Part shown: positions 19,039 to 29,267 of the stretch, one piece after another
Layout of the letters: the number at the start of each line of letters is the position of its first letter
How positions within the stretch are numbered: position 1 is the stretch's first letter
From: Nitrosarchaeum sp.
GTDB lineage: Archaea; Thermoproteota; Nitrososphaeria; Nitrososphaerales; Nitrosopumilaceae
Assembly: GCA_016844465.1 (NCBI GenBank)
Contig: JAERMO010000003.1
Location: 1-32,399, forward strand
Length of the DNA stretch: 32,399 bases
Direction: 5' to 3'
The notes under the pieces: generated by a model
The model's database searches: none
Seen by the model: the letters and a program-made list of their open reading frames with translations, nothing else
What the model was told of the DNA's origin: nothing
Made by a program: the position numbers and the translations under genes

Positions 19039-20208
19039 TTGAACAAACTTGTGTTAAACTCTGAGAGTTTAAACAATGTTTTAGAAAATAAGTCAATTTC
19101 CAGAGATGAAATAATACAAATCTACGAAAAATCAAAAAATAGTTCTATCGAATTGTTTTCAACAGCTCAAAGTTTGAGAAAAAAGTTCAAAAATGATTCG
19201 GTTACATTTTCAAAAAAAGCATTTTTCAACATCATAAATTTATGCAAAGATACGTGTTCATATTGTACTTACAAGGCAGAGCCAAGTGAGCAAAAATTAT
19301 CCTTAATGTCAAAACAAGAGATAAAACAATTGTTACACCTTGCAAAAAAATACAGATGTGTAGAAGCTTTGTTTGTAACAGGAGAGCGGCCTGAACAAAA
19401 ATATCAAGAAGCAAAAGAATGGCTTAAAACAAATGGATTCAGATCTACTGTAGAATATTTGATTCATGCATCAGAAATGGCATTAGATGTGGGATTGTTT
19501 CCACATACTAACGCAGGAAACTTGAATAAAGAAGATCTTAGAGAATTACAAAAAACTAACGTATCAATGGGATTAATGTTGGAAAACATTAGTGAGAGAC
19601 TAACAAAAAAAGGAATGCCTCATTATTTGGCATCAAGTAAGAAACCAAAAACACGACTAAAAATATTGGAAGATGCAGGCGAGTTAAAAATACCAATGAC
19701 TACAGGAATACTCGTAGGAATTGGAGAAACACCAATTGAGATAATAGATTCAATTTTGGCAATAAGAGAATTGCATAGAAAATATGGAAACATTCAAGAA
19801 GTGATTTTGCAAAATTTTCAACCAAAATCAGATACTCTGATGAATAATTTTCCACCAGTAGAAGAGAATTATTTCAAAACAGTAGTTGCGTTAACAAGAA
19901 TAATCATGCCAAAAATGAACATACAGATTCCTCCAAATCTATCTCCAAACTCCTATCATAGTTTCTTATCTGTTGGAATTAATGATTTGGGGGGAATCTC
20001 ACCACTTACACCAGATTATGTTAACCCAGAGTTCTCTTGGCCAGAGATTAAAAAAATAGAGCGAGACTCAAAGAATGCAGGATTTGAATTAAAATGTAGA
20101 TTTCCTATCTATCCAGAATTTTTTTCGTTTATTGGTAAAGAGTTAAGAGATAAGATGAAAAACATTGAAGATGAGGAAGGCTTGGTAAGAATGGAGTATT
20201 GGAAATGA
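19039..20208 (+). CDS. cofG: 7,8-didemethyl-8-hydroxy-5-deazariboflavin synthase subunit CofG
   Basis: 389 aa, TTG start; radical SAM CKDTCSYCTYKAEP; ALFVTGERPEQKY; FPHTNAGNL; QNFQPK; NLSPNSYHSFLSVGINDLGGISPLTPDYVNPE. Confidence 0.94.
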   Translation: MNKLVLNSESLNNVLENKSISRDEIIQIYEKSKNSSIELFSTAQSLRKKFKNDSVTFSKKAFFNIINLCKDTCSYCTYKAEPSEQKLSLMSKQEIKQLLHLAKKYRCVEALFVTGERPEQKYQEAKEWLKTNGFRSTVEYLIHASEMALDVGLFPHTNAGNLNKEDLRELQKTNVSMGLMLENISERLTKKGMPHYLASSKKPKTRLKILEDAGELKIPMTTGILVGIGETPIEIIDSILAIRELHRKYGNIQEVILQNFQPKSDTLMNNFPPVEENYFKTVVALTRIIMPKMNIQIPPNLSPNSYHSFLSVGINDLGGISPLTPDYVNPEFSWPEIKKIERDSKNAGFELKCRFPIYPEFFSFIGKELRDKMKNIEDEEGLVRMEYWK

Positions 20209-21461
20209 ATGCCAATTTAGATACACTATTCAAGAATGCAGACTCTACTGTTTCAGAGATTTTAAACAAGGCATTATCAGACAAAGAGATAACAGCACAA
20301 GAAGGATTAAGACTATACAACACGACAGGACTAGATTTTCATCTAGTAGGATTGGTGGCAGATGAAATTAGAAAGAGGAGGGTTGGCGATACAGTCACAT
20401 ATGTTGTAAATAGAAACATCAACTTTACCAACGTGTGCATTAAGCAATGTGGATTTTGCGCATTTAGCAGAGATTTTAGAGAGGAGGAAGGATATTTTCT
20501 TCCAACCGAAGAAATTGTTAGACGCTCAAAAGAGGCATATGAATTAGGTGCAACCGAAGTCTGCATTCAAGCAGGTCTCCCACCAGATATGGAGGGGGAT
20601 TTGTATGAAAAGATTTGCAGAGAAATCAAAAAAGAAATTCCAGATATTCACATACATGGATTTTCACCTGAAGAGGTTCTTTATGGTGCAACAAGATCAA
20701 AGACAACAATAAGGGAGTATCTTAAAAGACTCAAAGAATCTGGAGTAAACACTCTACCAGGAACGGCGGCAGAGATTTTAGATCAAAAATTAAGAGATAA
20801 AATTTCTCCTGGAAGAATCAGTGTAAAAGATTGGGTAGAGGTTATCAAAACCGCTCATAATCTTGGAATAAACACAACCTCAACTATGATGTTTGGACAC
20901 GTCGAAACACTTGAAGACAGAGTAAATCATATTGCAAAAATTAGAGAAATTCAAAAAGAAACCGGCGGATTTACAGAATTTGTCCCACTCAATTTCATTC
21001 ATAGTGAAGCTCCAATGTATAAACATCAATTGCATGAAGGAATAAGACAAGGAGGTAGTGGGAATGATGTATTGCTAACTCATGCGATTGCAAGAATTAT
21101 GCTAAATGGTTACATAAACAATATTCAAATGTCTTGGGTAAAAGAAGGACAGAAAATGTCGCAGCTGTTGTTAATGTGGGGAGCTAATGACTTTGGTGGA
21201 ACTTTGATCAATGAAAGCATTTCAACATCGGCAGGATCTGAACATGGTCAACTAATAAGACCAAAAGAAATAAGAAGGTTAGCAAGAGAGATTGGAAGAG
21301 TTCCTGCTGAAAGAAATACCAGTTATAAGATATTGAAAAAGTTTGATAATGATAGTGAATCAGATGATGAATTAGATAAAATTACAGACATGTCTAGATT
21401 CGGATCATATGCAGAATTAATTAAAATTAACAAATTCAAATACAATAATCCAAGACAGTAA
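20205..21461 (+). CDS. cofH: FO synthase subunit CofH (radical SAM)
   Basis: Radical SAM CIKQCGFCAFSR; EVCIQAGLPPDMEGDLYEKICREIK; HIHGFSPEEVLYGA; GTAAEILDQKLRDKISPGRI; WGANDFGGTLINESISTSAG. ATG at 20205 overlaps the cofG stop (ATGA). Confidence 0.94.
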   Translation: MNANLDTLFKNADSTVSEILNKALSDKEITAQEGLRLYNTTGLDFHLVGLVADEIRKRRVGDTVTYVVNRNINFTNVCIKQCGFCAFSRDFREEEGYFLPTEEIVRRSKEAYELGATEVCIQAGLPPDMEGDLYEKICREIKKEIPDIHIHGFSPEEVLYGATRSKTTIREYLKRLKESGVNTLPGTAAEILDQKLRDKISPGRISVKDWVEVIKTAHNLGINTTSTMMFGHVETLEDRVNHIAKIREIQKETGGFTEFVPLNFIHSEAPMYKHQLHEGIRQGGSGNDVLLTHAIARIMLNGYINNIQMSWVKEGQKMSQLLLMWGANDFGGTLINESISTSAGSEHGQLIRPKEIRRLAREIGRVPAERNTSYKILKKFDNDSESDDELDKITDMSRFGSYAELIKINKFKYNNPRQ

Positions 21462-21909
21462 TTGTTTACCTCATACAAGGCATCAAATTATTCAAAAATA
21501 ATCAAGGAGTGCAAAAACGTATTTGTGAAAAAGAAAATAATAGCTATGAGAATTATCGATTCTGAAATTGTAAAATTAAAATAGAATTTGGATGAGAGAC
21601 AAAGAATAAAATTGATTCATGGAAAAAAATTCAACTATTCAAACAATTAATGAAAAAAAGATACAATAGATAATAAAAATACATAATATATGAAAACAAA
21701 AGAATTTTAGTTGTCGCCACCCATCATATCTTCAAATAGAAAATACATCATAAATTCAATCTAAAATAACCAATTTCTGGGTAGCACATACCTGGCTTAA
21801 ATGAATAGTTATTTGACAAGTGTAACTAGTCCTCCAGGCATGAGATACGGTGTAAAAAAACTATCCAGATTGATCAATAATGATTCAAGATAAGATTAAT
21901 AAGGTAACG

Positions 21910-21926
21910 TACCGTACTATACGGTA
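21910..21926. promoter_or_regulatory. perfect inverted repeat TACCGTA-CTA-TACGGTA, candidate operator
   Basis: Read directly; two nt before the ATG (21929) of a winged-helix regulator; overlapped on its left by GGTA-ACG-TACC (21903-21913). Confidence 0.6.
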
Positions 21927-21928
21927 TT

Positions 21929-22273
21929 ATGCGAGCAAGACTAACATATGTTCCTGTAGAGGTAGCGGATCAATTTGAAGATTTTATAATAAAAAGGGAC
22001 GTGCAAATACTAGATGCAGTAAAGGCAAGGACTAGAGATTATAGTACACTTTCCCTTTTAAAATTATTGTATATGCTTAAGGGAAATCCGATGACGTTTT
22101 CAGATTTGTATTCAAAATCAAAGATAAGAATGAAAAGATCATTTCTAAATTATTTGCATCTTTGTGTAGATTACAATTTTGTTCAAAAAGAAGCAGTTGG
22201 ATCAAATATGATATATTCCATCACAGACAAGGGAAGAATCATGTTGAATTTGTTTATTCATAAAAGTAGTTAA
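21929..22273 (+). CDS. winged-helix transcriptional regulator
   Basis: 114 aa; LLKLLYMLKGNPMTFSDLYSKSKIRMKRSFLNYLHLCVDYNFVQKEAVGSNMIYSITDKGRIML matches a wHTH layout with wing hairpin. Confidence 0.75.
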   Translation: MRARLTYVPVEVADQFEDFIIKRDVQILDAVKARTRDYSTLSLLKLLYMLKGNPMTFSDLYSKSKIRMKRSFLNYLHLCVDYNFVQKEAVGSNMIYSITDKGRIMLNLFIHKSS

Positions 22274-22428
22274 ACAAGAGTTGGGCAAATTTCAAAACTA
22301 TTGATTATTATAAAAAAATACGATTACAAATAATGTAATTCGCTCATGCCAATTATCAACAGTCCAACAATAATGTTGCAAAACCCATAGTCAATAAAGT
22401 AATTAGACAGAACAAATCGACATAAAGA

Positions 22429-23154
22429 ATGCAAGGATCATTTCCAGAAGCTGAAGTATTTGAGCTTGGAAAAATTGACCTCAACAGCCCCATAATATTT
22501 GCAGGGTTTGTTGGGGCAGGAATTGTCGGGCCACTTGCAATTAGCCACATTATTGAAAAATTAAAAATGGAGCAAATTGCGGTAATGAGATCAAAATATC
22601 TCCCACCATCAACTGTTTTTACACGAGGCATACTGCGTCATCCTTTTAGATTCTATGCAAACAAAGAAGGAACAATATGTGCAATAATTTGTGAGATAAC
22701 ATTAAGAATGGAAGGATTGTATTCACTTGTTTCAGCCGTTTTGGATTGGGCAGAGAAAAATGGCTCAAAAGAAATTGTAATTTTGGACGGAGTGGCAAGT
22801 ACAGAACACGATAACAAAGCCTACTGTGCAGCAAAAGAAGATCTGGTAAGAACAATGGCAGACAAAGACATCAACATGATCCCACAGGGATTTATCACTG
22901 GAATTCCAGGAGGAATTTTAAATGAATGTATAGTAAGAGAAATTCAGGGAATAGCTCTATTGGCTAAAGCAAACAAAACGCTACCAGACCCTGCCGCAGC
23001 CTCTACACTAATCGAGGCGCTAAACAGATTCTATGATATGAAAATAGATACCTCAGAATTGCAAAAAGAAAAAGACAGAATTAATTCAGAATTTGGTGAG
23101 TTGTCTCAAAAATATGTTGAACACAGAGAAGAACTATCTGGCATGTACATGTGA
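22429..23154 (+). CDS. PAC2-family (proteasome assembly chaperone-like) protein
   Basis: 241 aa; PIIFAGFVGAGIVGPLAISHIIEKL..., LDWAEKNGSKEIVILDGV, GFITGIPGGIL, LPDPAAASTLIEALNRFYDMKIDTSEL. Confidence 0.88.
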   Translation: MQGSFPEAEVFELGKIDLNSPIIFAGFVGAGIVGPLAISHIIEKLKMEQIAVMRSKYLPPSTVFTRGILRHPFRFYANKEGTICAIICEITLRMEGLYSLVSAVLDWAEKNGSKEIVILDGVASTEHDNKAYCAAKEDLVRTMADKDINMIPQGFITGIPGGILNECIVREIQGIALLAKANKTLPDPAAASTLIEALNRFYDMKIDTSELQKEKDRINSEFGELSQKYVEHREELSGMYM

Positions 23155-23202
23155 TCTAAAACTAGGCAAATTCTTTTATTCACAGCAAATACGCATCAAA
23201 CT

Positions 23203-24225
23203 ATGGTCTTGACCTACAAAAATGCAGGCGTAGACATAGCAAAAATCAAACAAAGTCAAACAGCAATAGGTAAACTAATTGAATCTACACATAAACTCCA
23301 AAAAATGGTAAAAATTAAACATGGTTTTGGGCATTATGCGGGAATTGTAGAAATTCCAGGAGGAAGACTATTAGCTACACATACAGACGGTGTAGGAACC
23401 AAAGTAGTAATTGCAAATTTGATGAAAAAATACAATACGATTGGAATTGATTGTGTTGCAATGAATGTAAATGACATTATATGCATTGGTGCCACACCTG
23501 TTTCATTTGTAGATTATATTGCTGCAAACAAAAATGATCAGCAAATCTTCAAAGAAATTGTAGAAGGATTGGTAGAGGGGGCAAAAAAATCTGTAATGCC
23601 AATTGTGGGTGGGGAAACAGCAATAATGCCAGATGTAATTGCAGGAAAAGGATTCTCGTTTGATCTAGCTGGAATGGTAGTTGGACTAGTTTCAAAAAAA
23701 GACATTGTACTTGGAAATAAAATAAAACCGGGAGATGTAATTATTGGCGCAAATAGTAGTGGAATTCATTCAAACGGATATTCATTAGCAAGAAAAGCAC
23801 TTTTAAGAAAATATTCTGTAAAAGACAAAGTAAAAGGAGTGGGAGTAATTGGAGAATCTCTTTTGATACCTACTGAAATTTATGTAAAGCCAATTTTAGA
23901 AATAATTCAAAAGTGCAAAATTAATGGTTTGGCACACATTACGGGGGGAGCATTCACTAAATTACTTCGTCTTAAAAAAATAGGATATGATATAGATTCA
24001 TTACCAAAGATTCCACCAATAATGGAATTAATTGAGGAACAAGGTGTAAAGCCAGATGAAATGTACAAGACATTCAATATGGGCGTAGGATTCTGTGTCG
24101 TTGCTTCAAAAGAACAAGCAAGTGAAATAAAAACAATATTCAAAAAGCATAAAATTTCAAGTCAAGAGATCGGTCAAATTATATCTAAAAAAGGAGTGTT
24201 TGTAAATTCTACAAAAATTGCGTGA
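23203..24225 (+). CDS. purM: phosphoribosylformylglycinamidine cyclo-ligase (AIR synthetase)
   Basis: 340 aa; TYKNAGVDI, HTDGVGTKVVIA, DCVAMNVNDIICIGATPVSFVDYIA, IVGGETAIMPDVI, IHSNGYSLARKAL, HITGGAFTKLLRL, FNMGVGFCVV. Confidence 0.96.
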   Translation: MVLTYKNAGVDIAKIKQSQTAIGKLIESTHKLQKMVKIKHGFGHYAGIVEIPGGRLLATHTDGVGTKVVIANLMKKYNTIGIDCVAMNVNDIICIGATPVSFVDYIAANKNDQQIFKEIVEGLVEGAKKSVMPIVGGETAIMPDVIAGKGFSFDLAGMVVGLVSKKDIVLGNKIKPGDVIIGANSSGIHSNGYSLARKALLRKYSVKDKVKGVGVIGESLLIPTEIYVKPILEIIQKCKINGLAHITGGAFTKLLRLKKIGYDIDSLPKIPPIMELIEEQGVKPDEMYKTFNMGVGFCVVASKEQASEIKTIFKKHKISSQEIGQIISKKGVFVNSTKIA

Positions 24226-24301
24226 GAAATTATACAGGTGTGAAATAACATTCAACCAAAAATTATCTTATATTGGGGCTGATTCTATTTGAAAATAGAG
24301 A

Positions 24302-25741
24302 ATGGTGATATTTACCAACTATATTCAGTCTATTAATAAAAAAACAACCATAGGACTTTCACTTTTAATCTTTCTATCCATTTTGATTTGGATCGTTCCA
24401 GAAATAATTGGATTTGATGCAAGTATTTCCTTGCGTCTTTTAGCTATAGTTCTACTTTCAATTTACGTTGTACTAGCATTTGAGTTTGTTCATAGAACAG
24501 TAATTGTGTTGGTAGTAGCTACCATTGCAATCACAATAGGTATTACCACAGGTCTTTTTCAAGCTGACGAAAGTTTAGAATTTGTAGTTCAATCTATTGA
24601 TTTTAACACAATAGGTTTGTTGTTAGGAATGATGATCATTGTGATCATTTTAGCTGAGACGGGGATTTTTCAGTATATTGGAATCAAAATGGGTAAGGCA
24701 TCAAAAGGAAACATGTGGAAGCTTCTTGTCATGATGAGTGTATTTACTGCTGTAACATCCATGTTCATAGATAATGTAACAACAATTCTGCTTATGATTC
24801 CAGTCACTATTTCCATATTCAAAACTTTTCGTATGTCACCTATTCCCTTTATACTGGCACAGGTACTTGCATCAAACATAGGTGGAACTGCAACTCTTAT
24901 TGGAGACCCACCAAATATAATGATAGGCTCAGCTGCCAACATAGATTTTAATTCATTTTTGATTCACATGGGTCCTACGATTACAATTTCATTAATAGCA
25001 TCGTTGATTCTATTCAAAGTATTTTTTAGAAAAGAACTAAAGGCAACACCACAAAATCTTGATGAAATAATGAGTCAAGACGAAATGTCTTTTATTAAAG
25101 ATAGGCCACTTTTGATAAAATCATTATCGGTGTTGTTTGGTGTCATAGTACTTTTCGCTATTCATGGAATTTTACACATTGAGCCTTCATTTGTTGCTCT
25201 TGGTGGGGCAGGTGTTTTGCTACTCATAGCAAAAATAAAACCTGAAAAAATATTACATGATGTTGATTGGAGCACCCTCATATTCTTTGCATGTCTTTTC
25301 ATCACCATAACCATCGCAAAAGAATCAGGAATGATTGATATATTGGCCAAAGCTGCACTTGGCATTACCGCAGGAAACGCATGGGCAAGTTTCTTTATGG
25401 TAATATGGGTGTCTGCCATCGCAAGTGCCTTTGTAGACAACATTCCATTTGCTGTAACTATGATACCGCTAATCGAAATTCTAAATCAAAATTCGACCAT
25501 TACCTCAGAATTTCAGAGTGTCATCAGTCCTCTTTGGTGGGCATTATCTTTGGGAGTGGGATTTGGTGGAAATGGTACGCTCATTGGATCCAGTGCAGGA
25601 GTAATTGCCATTGGATTGGCAGAAAAATATGGTTACAAAATTACATTCATGCAATTCTTCAAAATAGGATTTCCATTCATGATAATAACGGTAGCAGTTG
25701 GAAGTATTGTTTTGATGATTGACCTAATGTTAAAACTCTAA
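24302..25741 (+). CDS. ArsB/NhaD-type (ion transporter superfamily) permease
   Basis: 479 aa, many TM helices; ASNIGGTATLIGDPPNIMIGSAA, FIDNVTTILLMIPVT, AFVDNIPFAVTMIPLI, GGNGTLIGSSAGVIAIGLAE. Confidence 0.9.
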   Translation: MVIFTNYIQSINKKTTIGLSLLIFLSILIWIVPEIIGFDASISLRLLAIVLLSIYVVLAFEFVHRTVIVLVVATIAITIGITTGLFQADESLEFVVQSIDFNTIGLLLGMMIIVIILAETGIFQYIGIKMGKASKGNMWKLLVMMSVFTAVTSMFIDNVTTILLMIPVTISIFKTFRMSPIPFILAQVLASNIGGTATLIGDPPNIMIGSAANIDFNSFLIHMGPTITISLIASLILFKVFFRKELKATPQNLDEIMSQDEMSFIKDRPLLIKSLSVLFGVIVLFAIHGILHIEPSFVALGGAGVLLLIAKIKPEKILHDVDWSTLIFFACLFITITIAKESGMIDILAKAALGITAGNAWASFFMVIWVSAIASAFVDNIPFAVTMIPLIEILNQNSTITSEFQSVISPLWWALSLGVGFGGNGTLIGSSAGVIAIGLAEKYGYKITFMQFFKIGFPFMIITVAVGSIVLMIDLMLKL

Positions 25742-25848
25742 TTTAGAAGGATTTCAAGAGTACAAAAAGGATAAAATAGTCATTTCTAGAAAGTATTAAA
25801 AAATAGGAGGTTTTTAACGAATTTATGTATAATGTGATATGAATATTC

Positions 25849-27441
25849 GTGAATAGGTTGGAACCCATATTTTCAAAGGCATGTGGTGAAATCATGCAAA
25901 ATCTCTTAACTGTCAGTGAGCCCACCAAAAAACAGGTCAAAGCAGAAATTAAAAAAATATGTACAAAATATGCACTTGAAAGAATTCCCAGAAATCATGA
26001 AATTCTTTCAATGGCAAAAGATTCAGATTTTTCCAAGTTACAAAAAGTACTACTAAAAAAACCAATCAAGACAGCATCAGGAGTATCAATAATAGCATTA
26101 ATGCCAAAACCATATGCCTGTCCCCATGGAAGATGCACGTATTGTCCAGGAGGAATTGAATACAATTCGCCTAACAGCTATACAGGAAAGGAGCCCTCAA
26201 CACTCAATGCAATTGAAAACAACTATGATCCTAAGCTCCAGATAATATCAAAAATTGAAAAGCTGGTTGCATATGGACATGATCCATCAAAGATGGAAAT
26301 TGTAATTGTCGGAGGAACATTTCTATTTATGCCAAAGGACTATCAAGAGAATTTTATCAAATCTTGCTATGACGCACTAAATGGAATTGACTCAAAAAAT
26401 TTGGAAGAAGCAAAATCAAACAATGAACACGCAAAAATAAGAAATGTTGGATTTACTATTGAAACAAAACCAGATTATTGTAAACAAAAACATGTTGATG
26501 CAATGTTAGATTATGGAATTACCAGAATAGAGATTGGAGTGCAGTCATTACAAAATAGAGTGTATAAAATTGTCAATAGAGGGCACGATTATAACGATGT
26601 AATTGAATCATTTCAAATTTCAAAAGATGCAGGATATAAAATTGTAGCACACATGATGCCGGGTCTTCCTACAATGACTCCTGAAGGAGACATTGCTGAT
26701 TTTAAAAAATTATTTGATGAACCAGATCTTAAACCAGACATGTTGAAAATATATCCATCATTGGTAATAGAAAACACTCCACTTTATGAAGAATACAAAC
26801 GTGGAGAATATGCTCCATATTCTGATGAGGATATGATCAGAGTTCTAATGGAGGTAAAAAGAAATGTTCCAAAATGGGTTCGAATAATGAGGGTACAAAG
26901 AGAGATATCCCCAAAGGAGATCATGGCAGGTCCAAAAGAGGGAAACCTCAGACAAATAGTACAACAGAATCTCAGTAAGCAAGGTATTTCATGTAAATGT
27001 ATAAGATGCAGAGAGGCAGGATTGTCAAACAAAAAAACACAAGATCAGAATCCAACATTAAATCGAATTGATTATGAATCATCAGGTGGAACAGAAGTAT
27101 TTTTGTCATATGAAGATTCAAATGATTCAATTTATGGATTTTTGAGACTAAGAAAACCAAGTATTCGTGCACATCGAAGAGAAATTGGAAATGATTCATG
27201 CATTGTCCGTGAATTGCATGTATATGGAAAATCATTAAAACTTGGAGAAAAAGGAGAAAATGAAATACAGCATTCAGGATTGGGTAAAAATCTGATGAGA
27301 GAAGCTGAGAAAATATCCACAGAAGAATTTGACGCAAAGAAACTTGTAGTGATCAGTGCTATAGGAACAAGGGAATATTATCAAAAATTAGGGTATTCGT
27401 TATATGGGCCATACATGACAAAATTATTGAATCAGGAATAA
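25849..27441 (+). CDS. elp3: Elp3-type tRNA uridine(34) acetyltransferase (radical SAM + GNAT)
   Basis: 530 aa (GTG start; ATG at 25894 alternative); MPKPYACPHGRCTYCPGG, FTIETKPDYCKQKHVD, RIEIGVQS, CKCIRCREAG, C-terminal GNAT HSGLGKNLMREAEKIS. Confidence 0.95.
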   Translation: MNRLEPIFSKACGEIMQNLLTVSEPTKKQVKAEIKKICTKYALERIPRNHEILSMAKDSDFSKLQKVLLKKPIKTASGVSIIALMPKPYACPHGRCTYCPGGIEYNSPNSYTGKEPSTLNAIENNYDPKLQIISKIEKLVAYGHDPSKMEIVIVGGTFLFMPKDYQENFIKSCYDALNGIDSKNLEEAKSNNEHAKIRNVGFTIETKPDYCKQKHVDAMLDYGITRIEIGVQSLQNRVYKIVNRGHDYNDVIESFQISKDAGYKIVAHMMPGLPTMTPEGDIADFKKLFDEPDLKPDMLKIYPSLVIENTPLYEEYKRGEYAPYSDEDMIRVLMEVKRNVPKWVRIMRVQREISPKEIMAGPKEGNLRQIVQQNLSKQGISCKCIRCREAGLSNKKTQDQNPTLNRIDYESSGGTEVFLSYEDSNDSIYGFLRLRKPSIRAHRREIGNDSCIVRELHVYGKSLKLGEKGENEIQHSGLGKNLMREAEKISTEEFDAKKLVVISAIGTREYYQKLGYSLYGPYMTKLLNQE

Positions 27442-29027
27442 TGTCAGAGCAGGAAATAATTGGAAAAGGAACTTGGATAGACAAGTTAGCTCATGAATTA
27501 CTTGAACGTGAGAAATCACTTGGTAGAAGTTTAGATCTTTTAAGAGTTGAAAGCGGGCTTGGGGCTTCAGGGGTTCCGCACATCGGGAGTCTTGGAGATG
27601 CGGTTCGAGCATATGGGGTAAAACTAGCACTAGAGAATTTTGGATACAAATCAGAATTAATTGCATACTCTGATGATTTAGATGGATTACGAAAGATTCC
27701 AGAAGGATTTCCAGATTCCTTAGAAGAACACTTGGCAAAACCAGTTTCATTAATTCCAGATCCATTTGGATGCCATGAGTCATATGGAATGCACATGAGT
27801 AGCATTCTTTTGGATGGTCTGGACAAATTAGGAATAAAATATGAGTTTAGAAGAGCAAAAGACACATACAAAAATGGATTACTGAAGGATCAAATTCATA
27901 CAATTTTAAAAAATAGTTCAAAGATTGGAGATAAAATTACGGATCTAGTAGGACAAGAAAAATTTCAAAAATTTCTCCCATACTTTCCAGTTTGTTCAAA
28001 TTGTAACAGACTCTACACTGCAGAATCATTTGAATACATAGAAGATGAAAGGAAAGTAAAATACAAATGTCATGATGCAGAAGTAGGCTCAAAAATGATC
28101 AAAGGATGTGGTCATAATGGAGAGTCAGATATCACAAAAGATCTAGGAAAACTAGCATGGAAAGTAGAATTTGCTGCAAGATGGGCAGCATTTGACATCA
28201 GATTTGAAGCATATGGAAAAGATATCATGGACTCGGTTAAAGTAAATGATTGGGTATCTGATGAAATTTTGAATTTCCCCCATCCCCATCATGTCAAATA
28301 TGAAATGTTTTTAGATAAAGGAGGGAAAAAAATTTCCAAATCATTGGGAAATGTAATCACAGGGCAAAAATGGTTAGAGTTTGGAAATCCAAAATCCATA
28401 CTATTACTCCTTTACAAAAGAATTACAGGTGCAAGAGAGTTAGGATTTGAAGACATACCATCATTAATGAACGAATACAATGAATTAGAAGACATATTTT
28501 TTGGAAAAATCAAGGTAGACAATCGAGCCAAGTTAATAAAATCAAAAGGATTGTATGAATACGTCAATCTTTTAAAAACTCCAAAAGAATCCAGTATACA
28601 TGTTAATTATAGATTGTTAATAGAACTGTCTAAAACATTCAAAGAAAACAGAATTGAAAGAGTGATGAAAAAATTATTGGATTATGGGGTAATAAAAAAT
28701 CCAGATCCACAAATAGAAAAATTAATAGAGTTGGCTGGAAATTTTGCAGATGAGTTTGATCAACAAGAAAAAGTACAAGTAGACATGGATGAATCTGTAA
28801 AAAAAATATTGAAACTGTTAATTGATGCACTTAATTCAGAAAAAGAACCAGAAGATGTTCAAAATACAATCTACCAAATAGCAAAAACAAACGGTGTAGA
28901 ACCAAAAGATTTCTTTAAAATTTTATATCAGATAATACTTGGCACATCAAGGGGCCCTAAAATTGGACCGCTTATTTCAGACATAGGAAGAAGGCATGTT
29001 GCAAAAACATTATCAGAGTATATCTAA
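27441..29027 (+). CDS. lysS: lysyl-tRNA synthetase, class I
   Basis: 528 aa; class I HIGH-like PHIGSLGD and KISKSLGNV; SDDLDGLRKIP; FPHPHHVKYEMFL; start overlaps the elp3 stop (TAATG). Confidence 0.95.
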   Translation: MSEQEIIGKGTWIDKLAHELLEREKSLGRSLDLLRVESGLGASGVPHIGSLGDAVRAYGVKLALENFGYKSELIAYSDDLDGLRKIPEGFPDSLEEHLAKPVSLIPDPFGCHESYGMHMSSILLDGLDKLGIKYEFRRAKDTYKNGLLKDQIHTILKNSSKIGDKITDLVGQEKFQKFLPYFPVCSNCNRLYTAESFEYIEDERKVKYKCHDAEVGSKMIKGCGHNGESDITKDLGKLAWKVEFAARWAAFDIRFEAYGKDIMDSVKVNDWVSDEILNFPHPHHVKYEMFLDKGGKKISKSLGNVITGQKWLEFGNPKSILLLLYKRITGARELGFEDIPSLMNEYNELEDIFFGKIKVDNRAKLIKSKGLYEYVNLLKTPKESSIHVNYRLLIELSKTFKENRIERVMKKLLDYGVIKNPDPQIEKLIELAGNFADEFDQQEKVQVDMDESVKKILKLLIDALNSEKEPEDVQNTIYQIAKTNGVEPKDFFKILYQIILGTSRGPKIGPLISDIGRRHVAKTLSEYI

Positions 29028-29029
29028 GC

Positions 29030-29230
29030 ATGGCCCACAGCAAGCACAACAAATCAAAAAACAGCACAGGTTTTGCGTTAATAATATTCGGTGCACTGTT
29101 GTTATTTTTAGCTCCCAATATCTATCCCAGCAATAGAGATTTAGGATTGATTTCACTAATTGGTGGAATCACTATTGGCGGAATAGGATTTTATCTCAAG
29201 TTTGTTCGTTCAAGAGAGAGAAAAATTTAA
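29030..29230 (+). CDS. small two-TM hypothetical protein
   Basis: 66 aa; two hydrophobic helices (GFALIIFGALLLFLAP, LISLIGGITIGGIGFYL); 2 nt after the lysS stop. Confidence 0.6.
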   Translation: MAHSKHNKSKNSTGFALIIFGALLLFLAPNIYPSNRDLGLISLIGGITIGGIGFYLKFVRSRERKI

Positions 29231-29267
29231 AGAAACGTTCATCTTTTGGGAAATTTTGAAGATAATA

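Noticed and set aside
22356-22631. 91-aa minus-strand ORF with hydrophobic C-terminus
   Set aside because: Most of it is antisense to the PAC2-family gene; the hydrophobic tail alone is not convincing.
24670-25722. ORFs opposite or out of frame within the permease gene (24670-24942 -, 25162-25443 -, 25381-25722 +)
   Set aside because: Embedded in the clear ArsB/NhaD-type permease; no independent support.
27424-27871. Long minus-strand ORFs (119 and 126 aa) opposite lysS
   Set aside because: Fully antisense to the well-supported class I LysRS; composition is that of a mirrored coding strand, with no recognisable motif.
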